DNA of 64,000 nt, taken from Flavobacteriales bacterium (GTDB lineage Bacteria > Bacteroidota > Bacteroidia > Flavobacteriales_D > Sanyastnellaceae). The notes under the pieces were generated by a model, which saw nothing but the letters and a program-made list of their open reading frames with translations, was not told where the DNA came from and ran no database searches. Location of the stretch: NCBI GenBank assembly GCA_002862785.1, contig PKDZ01000018.1, forward strand, positions 1 to 64,000, read 5' to 3'. Shown one piece after another: positions 1 through 9,462 of this stretch (positions within the stretch are counted from its first letter, which is position 1; every line of letters starts with the position of its first letter). The translations under genes were made by a program, and so were the position numbers.

Positions 1-377
<377 letters not shown>

Positions 378-455
378 AAGCTGATTACTCTACCAATATG
401 TCAACACATTCGTTGATTGCACGGCAACGGCCCACTGCATTCAACAAGAACGATA

Positions 456-560
<105 letters not shown>

Positions 561-561
561 T

Positions 562-590
562 GGGGCCCCTTCGGGGGCCCCTTTTTTTTT
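562..590 (+). terminator. rRNA operon intrinsic terminator
   Basis: A perfect 8-bp stem GGGGCCCC/GGGGCCCC closes a TTCG tetraloop (570-573) and is followed by nine T residues (582-590). This is a textbook Rho-independent terminator directly after 5S. Confidence 0.95.
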
Positions 591-593
591 GCT

Positions 594-601
594 CAAATTT
601 G
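594..601 (+). promoter_or_regulatory. Possible -7 promoter element for der
   Basis: CAAATTTG matches the Bacteroidota -7 consensus TAnnTTTG at all but the first fixed position. It lies between the rRNA terminator and der, 34 bases before the chosen start codon. It is a motif match only. Confidence 0.4.
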
Positions 602-635
602 TGGTGCTCCCTGGCGCACCAATCATCAATACGAC

Positions 636-1943
636 ATGAACGATCTCGTGACCATCATCGGCCGGCCCAACGTGGGGAAGTCCACGTTGTTCAACCGGTT
701 GACCGAGACGCGCGATGCTATCACTGACCCGACGGCGGGAACGACGCGGGATCGGAAATATGGAAAGGCGTTGTGGGGTGGACGGGTGTTCACCGTCATT
801 GACACTGGGGGATATGCCACCGGGACCGATGATGTCTTCGAGGGCGTGATTCGGGAGCAGGTGCAAACCAGCATGGAGGAGGCCGCCCTGATTGTGTTCA
901 TGGTGGATGCCCAAACCGGCATCACCGACCTGGACCAAGACATTGCCCAGCTTGTGCGGAGGTCGGGAAAGCCTGTGATGCTCGTGGTCAACAAGATTGA
1001 CACGGGTGTGCAGGAATATGCTACAGCCGAATTCTATGGATTGGGAATCGGTGAAGAACTGTATGGCATCAGTGCCAACAACGGGTATGGCACGGGGGAT
1101 TTGCTTGATGCCCTCGTGCAGAAGCTGCCGACTCAGGAGGAAGGGGAGGACCTTGGATTGCCCAAGTTGGCTGTCGTTGGACGGCCCAATGTGGGCAAGA
1201 GTACGCTGATCAATACCCTGCTTGGTGAGGAGCGGAACATCGTGACGGACATCGCGGGGACGACCCGGGACAGTGTGCACACGCGGTTCAATGCGTTCGG
1301 TTTCGATTTCGAGATTGTGGACACGGCCGGGCTGCGGAAGCGGAAGAAGGTGGACGACAACCTGGAGTTCTACAGCGCGGTGCGAACCGTGAAGGCGATT
1401 GATCAGAGTGATGTCTGCCTGTTGCTTGTGGACGCCACCCAGGGATTCGAGAAGCAGGACCAGCACATCTTCTGGCACGTGCTGGACAGCTATCGTGGGG
1501 TTGTGGTCGTGGTCAACAAGTGGGACCTCGTCGAAAAGGACGAGCACACCATGAATGCATACCGGGCCAAGCTCGAGGAGAAGATGGCGCCGTTTTCGGA
1601 TGTGCCTGTGATTTTCACCTCAAACGTCACAAAGCAGCGTGTCTTCAAGGCGCTTGAAGCGGCATTGCACGTCCACCATCAGCGCGGATTGAAGATCTCA
1701 ACCTCCGAGCTCAATGACGAGTTCCTTCCCATTTGTCGGGACCAGCCGCCGCCCATCTACAAGGGCAAGAGCGTGAGCATCAAGTACATCACGCAGATTC
1801 CTTCGCAGGTGCCCACGTTTGCCTTCTACTGCAACTTGCCGCAGTACATCAAGGACCCGTACAAGCGGTTCCTCGAGAACCGCTTCCGAGAGCGCTACGA
1901 CTTCAGCGGCGTGCCCATCCGGTTGTTCTTCCGCAAGAAATAA
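636..1943 (+). CDS. der: GTPase Der (EngA), ribosome assembly
   Basis: Der is an essential double GTPase that acts in maturation of the 50S ribosomal subunit. The 435-residue product shows two consecutive G domains. The first has GRPNVGKST, DPTAGTTRD, DTGG and NKID. The second has GRPNVGKSTLIN, DIAGTTRD, DTAGLRKRKK and NKWD. A C-terminal KH-like RNA-binding domain ends in RLFFRKK. The reading frame is open upstream through the 5S gene, but the ATG at 636 puts the first G1 motif eight residues from the N-terminus, as is normal for the family. The gene stands alone after the rRNA terminator and converges with the kinase gene downstream. Confidence 0.97.
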   Translation: MNDLVTIIGRPNVGKSTLFNRLTETRDAITDPTAGTTRDRKYGKALWGGRVFTVIDTGGYATGTDDVFEGVIREQVQTSMEEAALIVFMVDAQTGITDLDQDIAQLVRRSGKPVMLVVNKIDTGVQEYATAEFYGLGIGEELYGISANNGYGTGDLLDALVQKLPTQEEGEDLGLPKLAVVGRPNVGKSTLINTLLGEERNIVTDIAGTTRDSVHTRFNAFGFDFEIVDTAGLRKRKKVDDNLEFYSAVRTVKAIDQSDVCLLLVDATQGFEKQDQHIFWHVLDSYRGVVVVVNKWDLVEKDEHTMNAYRAKLEEKMAPFSDVPVIFTSNVTKQRVFKALEAALHVHHQRGLKISTSELNDEFLPICRDQPPPIYKGKSVSIKYITQIPSQVPTFAFYCNLPQYIKDPYKRFLENRFRERYDFSGVPIRLFFRKK

Positions 1944-1968
1944 AAGCTGGGGAGCGACACTTCGCTGG

Positions 1969-4083
1969 TCAGGAGAGGGTGGTCTTGAACTGGGCCATGG
2001 CCCGCTCGATGATGCCCCTCAGTGCCGGGGGGTCAAACGGCTTCACGATGCGGTCGTCCATTCCACAGGCCAGGATGCGCTCCAGGGTCTTCTCTTCCGC
2101 ATCCGCCGTCAAGGCGATGATCGGAGATCTCAGGGCCCCCTCCTTCTCTTCGGAATAGCGGATGTGGCGAGTGGCTTCGATGCCGTCCATGTTGGGCATC
2201 TGGACATCCATCAGGATGATGCAAGGCCCCTGCCTCTTCCAGGCGTCAATGGCTTCCAAGCCATCCTTGGCCTCAATGACCTCGAATCCCCAACGGGACA
2301 GCAGTTTGGACGCCACGAACCGGTTGAGCTCGTTGTCGTCTGTCAACAGGATGGGGCACTTGGGTTCCATCTTCTTCTCGGGAGCATGGTCTTCCAATGA
2401 GCCGTTTCCACCCGACAAGTCACTCGGTTCCTCATTCTGCCCATCACCGATGTTCGGATTCCATGGCCCCCGTGTGCCAGAGTCCGCAGCGGCCACGGGG
2501 AGTTCCACGGTGAAGGTGGATCCTTCTCCCCTCGCGCTGAGGATGGACAGGGTGCCTTTCATCTGGTTCACGATGCTCTTGACGATGGCGAGACCCAACC
2601 CGGTGCCTTCGATGTTGGCGTCATTCTGGATCTGCTCGAAGGGTTTGAGGATGCGGTCCTGTTCCTTCTTGGCGATGCCGCGCCCCGTGTCGGCCACCTG
2701 CATCCTCAACATCCGGTGTTCCGGGTCGGTGGGGGTTGGACCTTCCCATTCAATCAGGAGCCTGACGTGTCCCTGTTCCGTGTATTTGATGGAGTTGCTG
2801 ATGAGATTGTTGAGAATCTGGGTGATCCATTTCGCATCGGTCACGAGCTTCTCCGGGACGGTGCTGCCCATGGAGAGGGTCAACTCCAGTCCGACCCGTT
2901 CCGCCCGGTTGCGGAAGGAGTCCATGATGTTGCTGATGAGGTCGTGGAAGTTGAATTCGCTGGTCAGGCTGGTCGCCTTGCCCGATGCCATTTTCTCGAG
3001 GTCAAGGATGTCGTTGACCAAGCTGAGCAGGTGGCGACCGCTGAACTCCATGTACGCCAGATGCCGGAGCTGTTCCTCCCGATTGGGGTCGTCATGAATC
3101 AGGAGGTCGGTGAGGCCGAGAATGGCGTTCAGCGGGGTCCGGATTTCGTGGCTCATCACCGAAAGGAACCGCGACTTCGCCTCATTGGCGGCTTCGGCTG
3201 CCTTTTGGAGATCGAGGAGGTGGGTGATGTCGTTGCCATACAGGTTGAATTGGCCCGAGGGCAGGTGGACCACCTGGAATTCTCTGGTTCTCGTTTCGCC
3301 CGTTTCCTGATAGGACTGTGTGCACCTCCATGTCGCATGCCCTTTTTCAGCGGCGATCTGAAGGGCCTCCTCCAGCCCTTGACGGTTCAAGGTGCTCCCG
3401 CATTGCGGGTGCTCTGGAAAGCACATTTGTGCGCTCTGGTTGATGAAGGAGATGGTCCTGCTGGCATCAATCTGGAGTACGGCGTTGGGATTGCGCTCGT
3501 AGAAGAGGGCCAAGGCCTGTTTCGACTGGGCGCTCGCTGCATTCTGGATTTTGGCGGCCGTGATGCCCGCAATGGTCTCCAGAATCAACTGGTCTTCGAT
3601 GGTGTAGAAGTCGGGGTCGGGGTGCTCACTGTCGATCACGCCCAGGATTTGGTCTCCCCAGCAGATGGGGACGGCCAGTTCGGAGAGCCGGCTCGCATCA
3701 TCGGCGATGTAGTCGATGAACCGGGAGGTGTCGGCGACGCGGATGGATTCCCCCGTGCTGGCGACCCGTCCCACGATGCCGCGTCCCATGGGGATTTCAA
3801 TCGGCTGGAAGATGGATTTGTAGTCAATGCTCTTCGGGCCGAAGGCGGCTTTCTGGACGAGGATGTCACGGTGCGGGTCTCGGAGGTAGATGACGCAGTC
3901 CAACCAGCCGAGTTTGCTAATGGTGCGCTCGGCGACCGCCCAGAGCAAGGCGTCCGGATCCTCGATGCCCACGAGGTCGCCCGCAAACTCGCTCAGCAGG
4001 CCCAATGCGTCCAGTCTCAGGACATCCTGTCTTGAGGGGCGATTCGGGCTGTTGGGCATGGCGTTCATGGCGGGCAGCATCAA
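1969..4083 (-). CDS. Soluble hybrid sensor histidine kinase (GAF-PAS-HisKA-HATPase-REC)
   Basis: A 704-residue two-component hybrid kinase. In order: a GAF-like domain (about 30-180), a PAS-like domain (about 190-290), a HisKA dimerisation domain with phospho-acceptor His312 in SHEIRTP, an ATPase domain with N-box (N425-N430), G1 (DTGRG) and G2 (GTGLGLAI) boxes ending near 530, and a receiver domain (about 576-700) with Asp626, Thr659 and Lys681. There is no signal peptide or membrane span, so it should sense a cytoplasmic signal through GAF/PAS. No separate response regulator or output gene is adjacent, so the partner is unknown. The first codons read MMLPAMNAM, so the start could be at any of several Mets; the outermost is used. 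Confidence 0.9.
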   Translation of the reverse strand: MMLPAMNAMPNSPNRPSRQDVLRLDALGLLSEFAGDLVGIEDPDALLWAVAERTISKLGWLDCVIYLRDPHRDILVQKAAFGPKSIDYKSIFQPIEIPMGRGIVGRVASTGESIRVADTSRFIDYIADDASRLSELAVPICWGDQILGVIDSEHPDPDFYTIEDQLILETIAGITAAKIQNAASAQSKQALALFYERNPNAVLQIDASRTISFINQSAQMCFPEHPQCGSTLNRQGLEEALQIAAEKGHATWRCTQSYQETGETRTREFQVVHLPSGQFNLYGNDITHLLDLQKAAEAANEAKSRFLSVMSHEIRTPLNAILGLTDLLIHDDPNREEQLRHLAYMEFSGRHLLSLVNDILDLEKMASGKATSLTSEFNFHDLISNIMDSFRNRAERVGLELTLSMGSTVPEKLVTDAKWITQILNNLISNSIKYTEQGHVRLLIEWEGPTPTDPEHRMLRMQVADTGRGIAKKEQDRILKPFEQIQNDANIEGTGLGLAIVKSIVNQMKGTLSILSARGEGSTFTVELPVAAADSGTRGPWNPNIGDGQNEEPSDLSGGNGSLEDHAPEKKMEPKCPILLTDDNELNRFVASKLLSRWGFEVIEAKDGLEAIDAWKRQGPCIILMDVQMPNMDGIEATRHIRYSEEKEGALRSPIIALTADAEEKTLERILACGMDDRIVKPFDPPALRGIIERAMAQFKTTLS

Positions 4084-4273
4084 GTCTCTTGAAGATCGGC
4101 CAAGAGCCCCGTGCCCAGCTGTACGTAAAGAACGGCCGTTTTGTCAGAAGGTTCCGTAATTCCCCCGTCTGGTCATGCCGGGGTCGGATTTGGCACCCGC
4201 CCTCATTTCACGGGTTGCCAAGACATCATCGGGCCGTTCCCTCCGTCTTTCGCGATAAGCGAAGCAAAGTTAG

Positions 4274-4281
4274 CATCTTCG
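4274..4281 (+). promoter_or_regulatory. Possible -7 promoter element for metK
   Basis: CATCTTCG resembles the TATCTT(N)G boxes seen before many genes in this window. It sits 8 bases before an in-frame ATG at 4290 and 41 before the preferred start at 4323. A short inverted repeat TTCGC/GCGAA lies just upstream (about 4246-4262). Confidence 0.35.
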
Positions 4282-4322
4282 CGGCTCGGATGGTCACCAT
4301 GGGTGACCCCAACACAGTCAAC

Positions 4323-5579
4323 ATGTCCTATTTCTTCACCTCCGAGTCCGTCAGCGAAGGCCACCCCGATAAGGTCGCCGACCAGATTTCCGATGCCTTG
4401 ATTGACCATTTCCTCGCATTTGATCCCCAATCCAAGGTGGCGTGTGAGACGTTGGTGACTACGGGACAAGTCGTTTTGGCTGGTGAGGTGAAGAGCGAAG
4501 CTTACCTCGACGTTCAGGAGATTGCCCGGGAGACCATCCGGCGCATCGGCTACACCAAGAGCGAGTACATGTTCGACGCCGCGAGCTGTGGGGTGTTGAG
4601 CGCCATCCACGAGCAGAGTCCCGACATCAACCAAGGCGTTGAACGCGCGGCCCCCGAGGAGCAGGGGGCGGGTGACCAGGGAATGATGTTCGGCTACGCC
4701 TGCCGAGAGACGGACGATTACATGCCGCTTCCGCTCGATTTGAGTCACCGCCTGCTCAAGGTGCTCGCTGAGTTGCGTCGGGAGGGCGACCAGATGGGGT
4801 ACCTGCGACCGGACAGCAAGAGCCAGGTCACGATTGAGTATGCCGATGATCACACGCCCTTGCGGGTGGAGGCCATCGTGGTGTCGACGCAGCACGATGA
4901 TTTCGATGCCGACGAGGCGGCCATGCTCGCTCAGATCAAAAAAGATGTCGCCGAGATTCTCATCCCGCGGGTCCTCGCGGATTGCCCGGAGCGGGTCCGG
5001 TCCCTGTTTAAGGGGGACCACAAACTGCACGTCAATCCGACCGGCAAGTTTGTCATCGGTGGTCCCCACGGGGACACGGGGCTGACCGGCCGGAAGATCA
5101 TCGTGGACACCTATGGTGGCCGTGGCGCACACGGTGGAGGTGCCTTCAGCGGCAAGGACCCATCCAAGGTGGACCGAAGTGCGGCCTATGCGACGCGTCA
5201 TGCGGCCAAGAATCTCGTGGCGGCCGGCGTGTGTGATGAGGTTCTCGTCCAGGTGGCCTACGCCATTGGGGTCGCCGATCCCGTTGGCCTGTACGTCAAC
5301 ACCTACGGCACCGGCAAGGTGGGTGTCTCCGATGGGGAGATTGCCGAGCGCATCGCGTCCATTTTTCCGATGCGCCCCTATGCGATTGAGCAACGGTTTG
5401 CCCTGCGGACTCCGATTTACACGGAGTCGGCCGCTTACGGTCACATGGGCCGCCAGACGGAAACGGTCACCAAGACCTTTCAAGCGTCCAATGGCGGAAC
5501 GATCACCCGCGAGGTGCGCCTGTTCCCATGGGAAGCCTTGGATTGCGTGGAAGCCCTGAAGGCCGAATTCGGGCTCTGA
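4323..5579 (+). CDS. metK: S-adenosylmethionine synthase
   Basis: MetK makes S-adenosylmethionine from methionine and ATP, the main methyl donor. The 418-residue product begins with the family N-terminus ([21 protein letters not shown]) and contains the [12 protein letters not shown] loop, [21 protein letters not shown], and [19 protein letters not shown]. Length and motifs are normal and complete. In-frame ATGs at 4290 and 4302 would add a short non-conserved extension; 4323 gives the family N-terminus. It is divergent from the hybrid kinase, with about 240 bases between. I looked for a SAM riboswitch in that leader and did not recognise one. Confidence 0.97.
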   Translation: MSYFFTSESVSEGHPDKVADQISDALIDHFLAFDPQSKVACETLVTTGQVVLAGEVKSEAYLDVQEIARETIRRIGYTKSEYMFDAASCGVLSAIHEQSPDINQGVERAAPEEQGAGDQGMMFGYACRETDDYMPLPLDLSHRLLKVLAELRREGDQMGYLRPDSKSQVTIEYADDHTPLRVEAIVVSTQHDDFDADEAAMLAQIKKDVAEILIPRVLADCPERVRSLFKGDHKLHVNPTGKFVIGGPHGDTGLTGRKIIVDTYGGRGAHGGGAFSGKDPSKVDRSAAYATRHAAKNLVAAGVCDEVLVQVAYAIGVADPVGLYVNTYGTGKVGVSDGEIAERIASIFPMRPYAIEQRFALRTPIYTESAAYGHMGRQTETVTKTFQASNGGTITREVRLFPWEALDCVEALKAEFGL

Positions 5580-5595
5580 GCCGTCCGAATCCCGA

Positions 5596-6312
5596 TTAGA
5601 AGAGGAAGTCGTAGCCTTCGCTCTTCATCCGCTGGTAGCGGTCTCGGTCAAAGGTGTACAGTCGGCTGCCCTTGTGCTGCCCCTTCTCTCCCCCCGTGGC
5701 CTTCTTGTCGAGGTTGCTGAGGAGCGGGCTCTTGAACAACTTCTTGCGGAAGTTCCGCTTGTCGAAGGTCTTGCCGAGTGCCTGTTCATAGAGGGACTGG
5801 AGCTGGCCCAGGGTGAACTCGGAAGGGAGCAGGTGGAAACCGACCGGACGCCGTTTGACCCTCCGCTTGAGGCGTTCACGGGCGTAGGCGACCACCTCAT
5901 TGTGGTCGAAGGCAAGATCCGGCACGCGGTCAATCGGCACCCACTGCATGCCGTGGGATTCCCACTTCTCGGCCAAGAAGTCCTCCTTGCGCACGAGGGC
6001 GTAGAAGGCCACGTTGACCACCCGTCCCATGGGATGGCGGAACACGCCTCCAAAGGCCTTCAGCTGCTCGATGATTTCCGGATCGTCATAACCAAAGAGG
6101 CCGTGGAACATGCTCCGCGCACTCAGGGCCAATTCGTCCTGGGCCTCGAGGTATCGGCTGGGCAGGAAGAGGGCGCCTTCGTAGGGTGCGCGTTGGCTTC
6201 TGGCGAGCAACAGTTGGAGCTGGTTTCCATCAAAGCCGAAGAGCACCAGGCTCATGCTGAGGGCCACGTTGAAATCAGGGTCGTCTTGGGGGAACTTGAG
6301 CATGTCCGACAT
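5596..6312 (-). CDS. Degenerate Nudix-domain regulator with C-terminal winged helix (NrtR-like)
   Basis: A 238-residue cytoplasmic protein. Residues from about 10 to 150 resemble a Nudix fold (VLFGFDGNQLQLLLARSQ ... GGVFRHPMGRVVNVAFYALV). The C-terminal part (about 160-235), with GFHLLPSEFTLGQLQSLYE and FDKRNFRKKL, is the winged-helix DNA-binding domain typical of NrtR-like regulators. The Nudix box is broken: where REUxEE is expected, the sequence reads ARSMFHGLFG, so pyrophosphatase activity is unlikely and a ligand-sensing role is inferred. The start MSDMLKF at 6312 is preferred to the longer MYISFST frame. The ligand and target genes are unknown; NAD or sugar metabolism is typical for the family. 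Confidence 0.8.
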   Translation of the reverse strand: MSDMLKFPQDDPDFNVALSMSLVLFGFDGNQLQLLLARSQRAPYEGALFLPSRYLEAQDELALSARSMFHGLFGYDDPEIIEQLKAFGGVFRHPMGRVVNVAFYALVRKEDFLAEKWESHGMQWVPIDRVPDLAFDHNEVVAYARERLKRRVKRRPVGFHLLPSEFTLGQLQSLYEQALGKTFDKRNFRKKLFKSPLLSNLDKKATGGEKGQHKGSRLYTFDRDRYQRMKSEGYDFLF

Positions 6313-6367
6313 GGGTTGCAAAGCAAGGATTGTCGAGAATGAAATGTACAAAGTGGTCCATTAGTTC

Positions 6368-7765
6368 TCAAGGAGGACCCGGTCGATTGTGTGCCACACT
6401 CGCCGGAACGGGGGTGGACGGCGGCGCTGGTGTCACGCTCGGAACGGACACCCCACTCCAGGCGTCCACCCGTTCCCAAGACAAGAGGCCCTGATCCTGG
6501 TCGGTGCGCAGAACCCAGAAGATCCCGTCCGCACGGTTTTCTTCGATTCGGAGGGCGGGGTCTCCGATGCTTAGGATTGGGTTCCGCAGAAGTCGGGTCT
6601 CTTCTCGGGCCACCCACGACGTGCCGTCGTCGAGGATGCCCGCGGCGATCACCTCGCCGGACCCCGCGGACTCGCTCGTGGACAATCCCGTGTTGCCGTC
6701 CGGCTCGATGAACCAGCGGCGCCAAGTTCCGTCTTGCTCCAGTCCAGCGGCTTCTCCATCCACGTTCAGCAGCCAAGCGTCCCCGGTGGGTCCCGTCGAC
6801 CCTGGAGCCTCCGGAGTCCAGGTGATCGAGGCGATGCGGGCCCCATTGTCGAGGTTGCAGCGAATGAGCCTCAGTTCGTTGGTCGCGGTCCGGGCCAACA
6901 GGATCATCCGGCCATCGATGACCCCGGCATCGATCAGAGTTTCTCCGGACTCCAATACCCAGGATTTTTGGATCTGGCCGTCGCCATCGACCCATTGGAC
7001 GCGGTCTGGCCATCCCGCCATCGCCCACGCCGATGTGGTCCATTCCGTTGGAGTGCGCCGGAGAAACCGGAGTCCTCCAGTCTGGGCGCTGAGCGGGGCC
7101 GGAATCGTCCAGACCGGCGCGGAGCCGTCGTCGGCCGGGTGGGTGTCCAGGGCCTCGAGGGAGGTGGCACAACCGAGGACGATTCGGTCACGCCCATCGA
7201 GGTGGACGAGGTCACGGACGGCAGAGCAGGGGGACGGCAGGGCCTGGTTGGTGGCAAGGGGAGCGGTTGGGAAAAAGCGAATGGGCAGGGCGGCGTCGGG
7301 GTCGACGTGCCAGAGTCCCGCAGATTCCAGAGGCGGGACGGCCACGGAGGCCGAGGTGAAATCGGCTCCGCGGCCTCCTTCTCCATCGGTGATGATGGCC
7401 GTGAGGAGGAGGTCAATCGGGCCGGTGGCGGAGGCTGGAGGAAAGGGCACGGTCCATTGAAGGTCAATGGTGTCGATGTGGGCGGGGCTTCCGGTTGAAG
7501 GGGCCGCGGAGGCGTCACCGGATGCCGTCCACCAGAGACCGCCCCCCGTCGGCCCGACCTCCACCCGCCAGCTGGCTGAAGCCGTGGTTCCGCGTTCGGG
7601 TGCGGGATCCATGAGCACGAAGCGCAAGGGAACGTTGACATCCGGGGCCCATTGGGGGCTCGAGGTGGGACTGAGCCATTCGACGGACGGGGGCGATTTC
7701 TCGGTCCGGCATCCTGCAGCAAAGAGGCCGAGGAGCATGGGGAGGAGGAGTCGCCGGGTGGACAC
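6368..7765 (-). CDS. Secreted lipoprotein of unknown function
   Basis: The GTG at 7765 gives MSTRRLLLPMLLGLFAAGC, a lipoprotein signal peptide with lipobox FAAGC and an acylated Cys at residue 19. The remaining roughly 445 residues are rich in Trp, Pro, Gly and Thr and probably form beta structure, perhaps a beta-propeller, with repeated blade-like stretches such as LVHLDGRDRIVLG and AWLLNVDGEAAGLE. I do not recognise a family. A longer reading frame starts at 7834, but the lipobox spacing and the promoter box at 7770-7777 favour the GTG. It is divergent from dnaB. Confidence 0.65.
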   Translation of the reverse strand: MSTRRLLLPMLLGLFAAGCRTEKSPPSVEWLSPTSSPQWAPDVNVPLRFVLMDPAPERGTTASASWRVEVGPTGGGLWWTASGDASAAPSTGSPAHIDTIDLQWTVPFPPASATGPIDLLLTAIITDGEGGRGADFTSASVAVPPLESAGLWHVDPDAALPIRFFPTAPLATNQALPSPCSAVRDLVHLDGRDRIVLGCATSLEALDTHPADDGSAPVWTIPAPLSAQTGGLRFLRRTPTEWTTSAWAMAGWPDRVQWVDGDGQIQKSWVLESGETLIDAGVIDGRMILLARTATNELRLIRCNLDNGARIASITWTPEAPGSTGPTGDAWLLNVDGEAAGLEQDGTWRRWFIEPDGNTGLSTSESAGSGEVIAAGILDDGTSWVAREETRLLRNPILSIGDPALRIEENRADGIFWVLRTDQDQGLLSWERVDAWSGVSVPSVTPAPPSTPVPASVAHNRPGPP

Positions 7766-7769
7766 AGAG

Positions 7770-7777
7770 GAAAGGTA
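7770..7777 (-). promoter_or_regulatory. Possible -7 promoter element for the lipoprotein gene
   Basis: On the minus strand this reads TACCTTTC (consensus TAnnTTTG). Only four bases separate it from the GTG start, so a transcript would start at or near the start codon. Confidence 0.4.
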
Positions 7778-7841
7778 GGTTGTGGACAGGCGTGTGGAAT
7801 CGCCGTGGATAGGGAGCGGTTCCATCGGGGCCACGAAACGC

Positions 7842-7849
7842 TACTTTGG
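7842..7849 (+). promoter_or_regulatory. Possible -7 promoter element for dnaB
   Basis: TACTTTGG resembles TAnnTTTG and lies 20 bases before the preferred GTG start of dnaB. A TTG start at 7846 would fall inside this box, which argues against that longer version. Confidence 0.4.
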
Positions 7850-7869
7850 TTCTTCATCCCCAGTTGACC

Positions 7870-9408
7870 GTGGCCGAAGACAAACCCCTGAATACCAAGC
7901 GCAAAACGGCGTCGAAGTCGCCCGCCATTGCGCCGGGTCTCGCCGGAATCGGCAAGAAACAGCCGCAGGCCGTCGAGTTGGAAGAAGCCGTACTCGGCGC
8001 TTGCATGCTGGAACTGTCGGCCGTCAACGCAGTGGTCGACATCCTGGAGCCGGAGGCGTTCTACAAGGAGTCCCACGGATCCATTTTCAAGGCCATCAAG
8101 GATTTGTTCGGGGAGTCCGAACCCATTGATCTCCTGACCGTGACCGAGCGGCTCCGCAAGGAGGGCGTGCTCGGCTTCTGTGGCGGCCCTGCTTACGTGG
8201 CGGGGTTGACCGACCGGGTGGCCAGTACGGCCAATGTCGAATCCCATGCCCGCATCGTGGCTCAGAAGTTCATTCAACGTGAGTTGATTCGGATTTCGAG
8301 CCAGACCATCGAGGCGGCCTTCGAGGACACAACCGACGTCTTCGACTTGCTGGACAAGTCAGAGCAGCAACTGTTCGAGGTGGCCGAGGGCAACATTCGG
8401 AAGGATTACCAGGAAATGAAGTCCGTCATCCAGGAGGTGATGGACGGCATCGACCAGGCCCGCCTCAATGAAGATGGGGTGAGCGGCACGCCGACGGGAT
8501 TCAAGGCGTTGGATGCGCTGACCGGCGGTTGGCAGAACTCGGACATGGTGGTCCTCGCGGCCCGTCCGGGTATGGGCAAGACGGCGTTCGTGTTGTCCAT
8601 GGCGCGCAACATGGCGGTCGACCACGGGGTGCCTGTGGCCATCTTCTCCCTTGAAATGAGTTCTGCCCAGCTGGTGCAGCGTCTCGTGGCGGCGGAGTCC
8701 GAGCTCAGCTCAGAGAAATTCCGGAAGGGTGACCTTCAGGATTACGAGTACCAGCAGCTTCAGACCCGGATCGCCAAGTTGACCAAGGCCCAGCTCTTCA
8801 TCGATGACACGCCGGCCTTGAGCGTCTTCGAGCTGCGTGCCAAGTGCCGTCGTCTCAAGCAGAAGCACGGCATCAACATGATCATCATCGATTACCTCCA
8901 GCTGATGACCGCCGGCAGCGACAACAGCAAGGGCAACCGCGAACAGGAGATTTCGACCATCAGCCGATCGATCAAGAGCATTGCCAAGGAGCTGGACGTG
9001 CCCGTCATCGCGCTCTCGCAGCTCTCCCGTTCAGTGGAAACCCGGGGTGGTGACAAGCGGCCGATTCTGTCCGACCTCCGAGAATCCGGGGCCATCGAGC
9101 AGGACGCTGACATCGTTTGCTTCATCTACCGTCCCGAGTACTACGGAATCACCGAGGATGCCGATGGGGTGGACACCGAGAACATGGGGGAACTCATCGT
9201 GGCCAAGCACCGGAACGGAGGATTGGACACCGTCAAGCTCCGATTCACCAAGCATCTCGCCAAATTCTCGGACTTCAATGCGTTCGATGAGAGCCCCTTT
9301 GATGGGGGTGGGGCCATGGCACCCAACACCGGTTTCTCGGATGGAGGGGCCAAGACGATGACCGTCGGGTCCAAGATGAACGGTCCCGGAGAGGACACGC
9401 CGTTCTGA
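7870..9408 (+). CDS. dnaB: Replicative DNA helicase DnaB
   Basis: DnaB is the hexameric helicase that unwinds DNA at the replication fork. The 512-residue product has the N-terminal primase-interaction domain (about 35-150; AVELEEAVLGACMLE), a linker, and a RecA-type ATPase with Walker A ARPGMGKTAF, Walker B MIIIDYLQLM and the DLRESGAIEQDAD motif. The GTG at 7870 is chosen because it yields the N-terminus MAEDKPLNTKRK, which looks like other Bacteroidota DnaB proteins, and because upstream TTG codons overlap a promoter-like box. The tail is Gly/Ser-rich and ends in DTPF. No intein is present. Confidence 0.95.
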   Translation: MAEDKPLNTKRKTASKSPAIAPGLAGIGKKQPQAVELEEAVLGACMLELSAVNAVVDILEPEAFYKESHGSIFKAIKDLFGESEPIDLLTVTERLRKEGVLGFCGGPAYVAGLTDRVASTANVESHARIVAQKFIQRELIRISSQTIEAAFEDTTDVFDLLDKSEQQLFEVAEGNIRKDYQEMKSVIQEVMDGIDQARLNEDGVSGTPTGFKALDALTGGWQNSDMVVLAARPGMGKTAFVLSMARNMAVDHGVPVAIFSLEMSSAQLVQRLVAAESELSSEKFRKGDLQDYEYQQLQTRIAKLTKAQLFIDDTPALSVFELRAKCRRLKQKHGINMIIIDYLQLMTAGSDNSKGNREQEISTISRSIKSIAKELDVPVIALSQLSRSVETRGGDKRPILSDLRESGAIEQDADIVCFIYRPEYYGITEDADGVDTENMGELIVAKHRNGGLDTVKLRFTKHLAKFSDFNAFDESPFDGGGAMAPNTGFSDGGAKTMTVGSKMNGPGEDTPF

Positions 9409-9450
9409 TTCGTTGCCGACCCGGGAGGGGCACCGGCCGGGAGCCTGCGG

Positions 9451-9458
9451 TATCTTTC
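9451..9458 (+). promoter_or_regulatory. Possible -7 promoter element
   Basis: TATCTTTC matches TAnnTTTG at all but the last fixed position and ends four bases before the ATG at 9463, which suggests an essentially leaderless message. Confidence 0.4.
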
Positions 9459-9462
9459 CGAC

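Noticed and set aside
4084-4322. Possible SAM riboswitch before metK
   Set aside because: I found no conserved riboswitch core. Only small local hairpins are visible.
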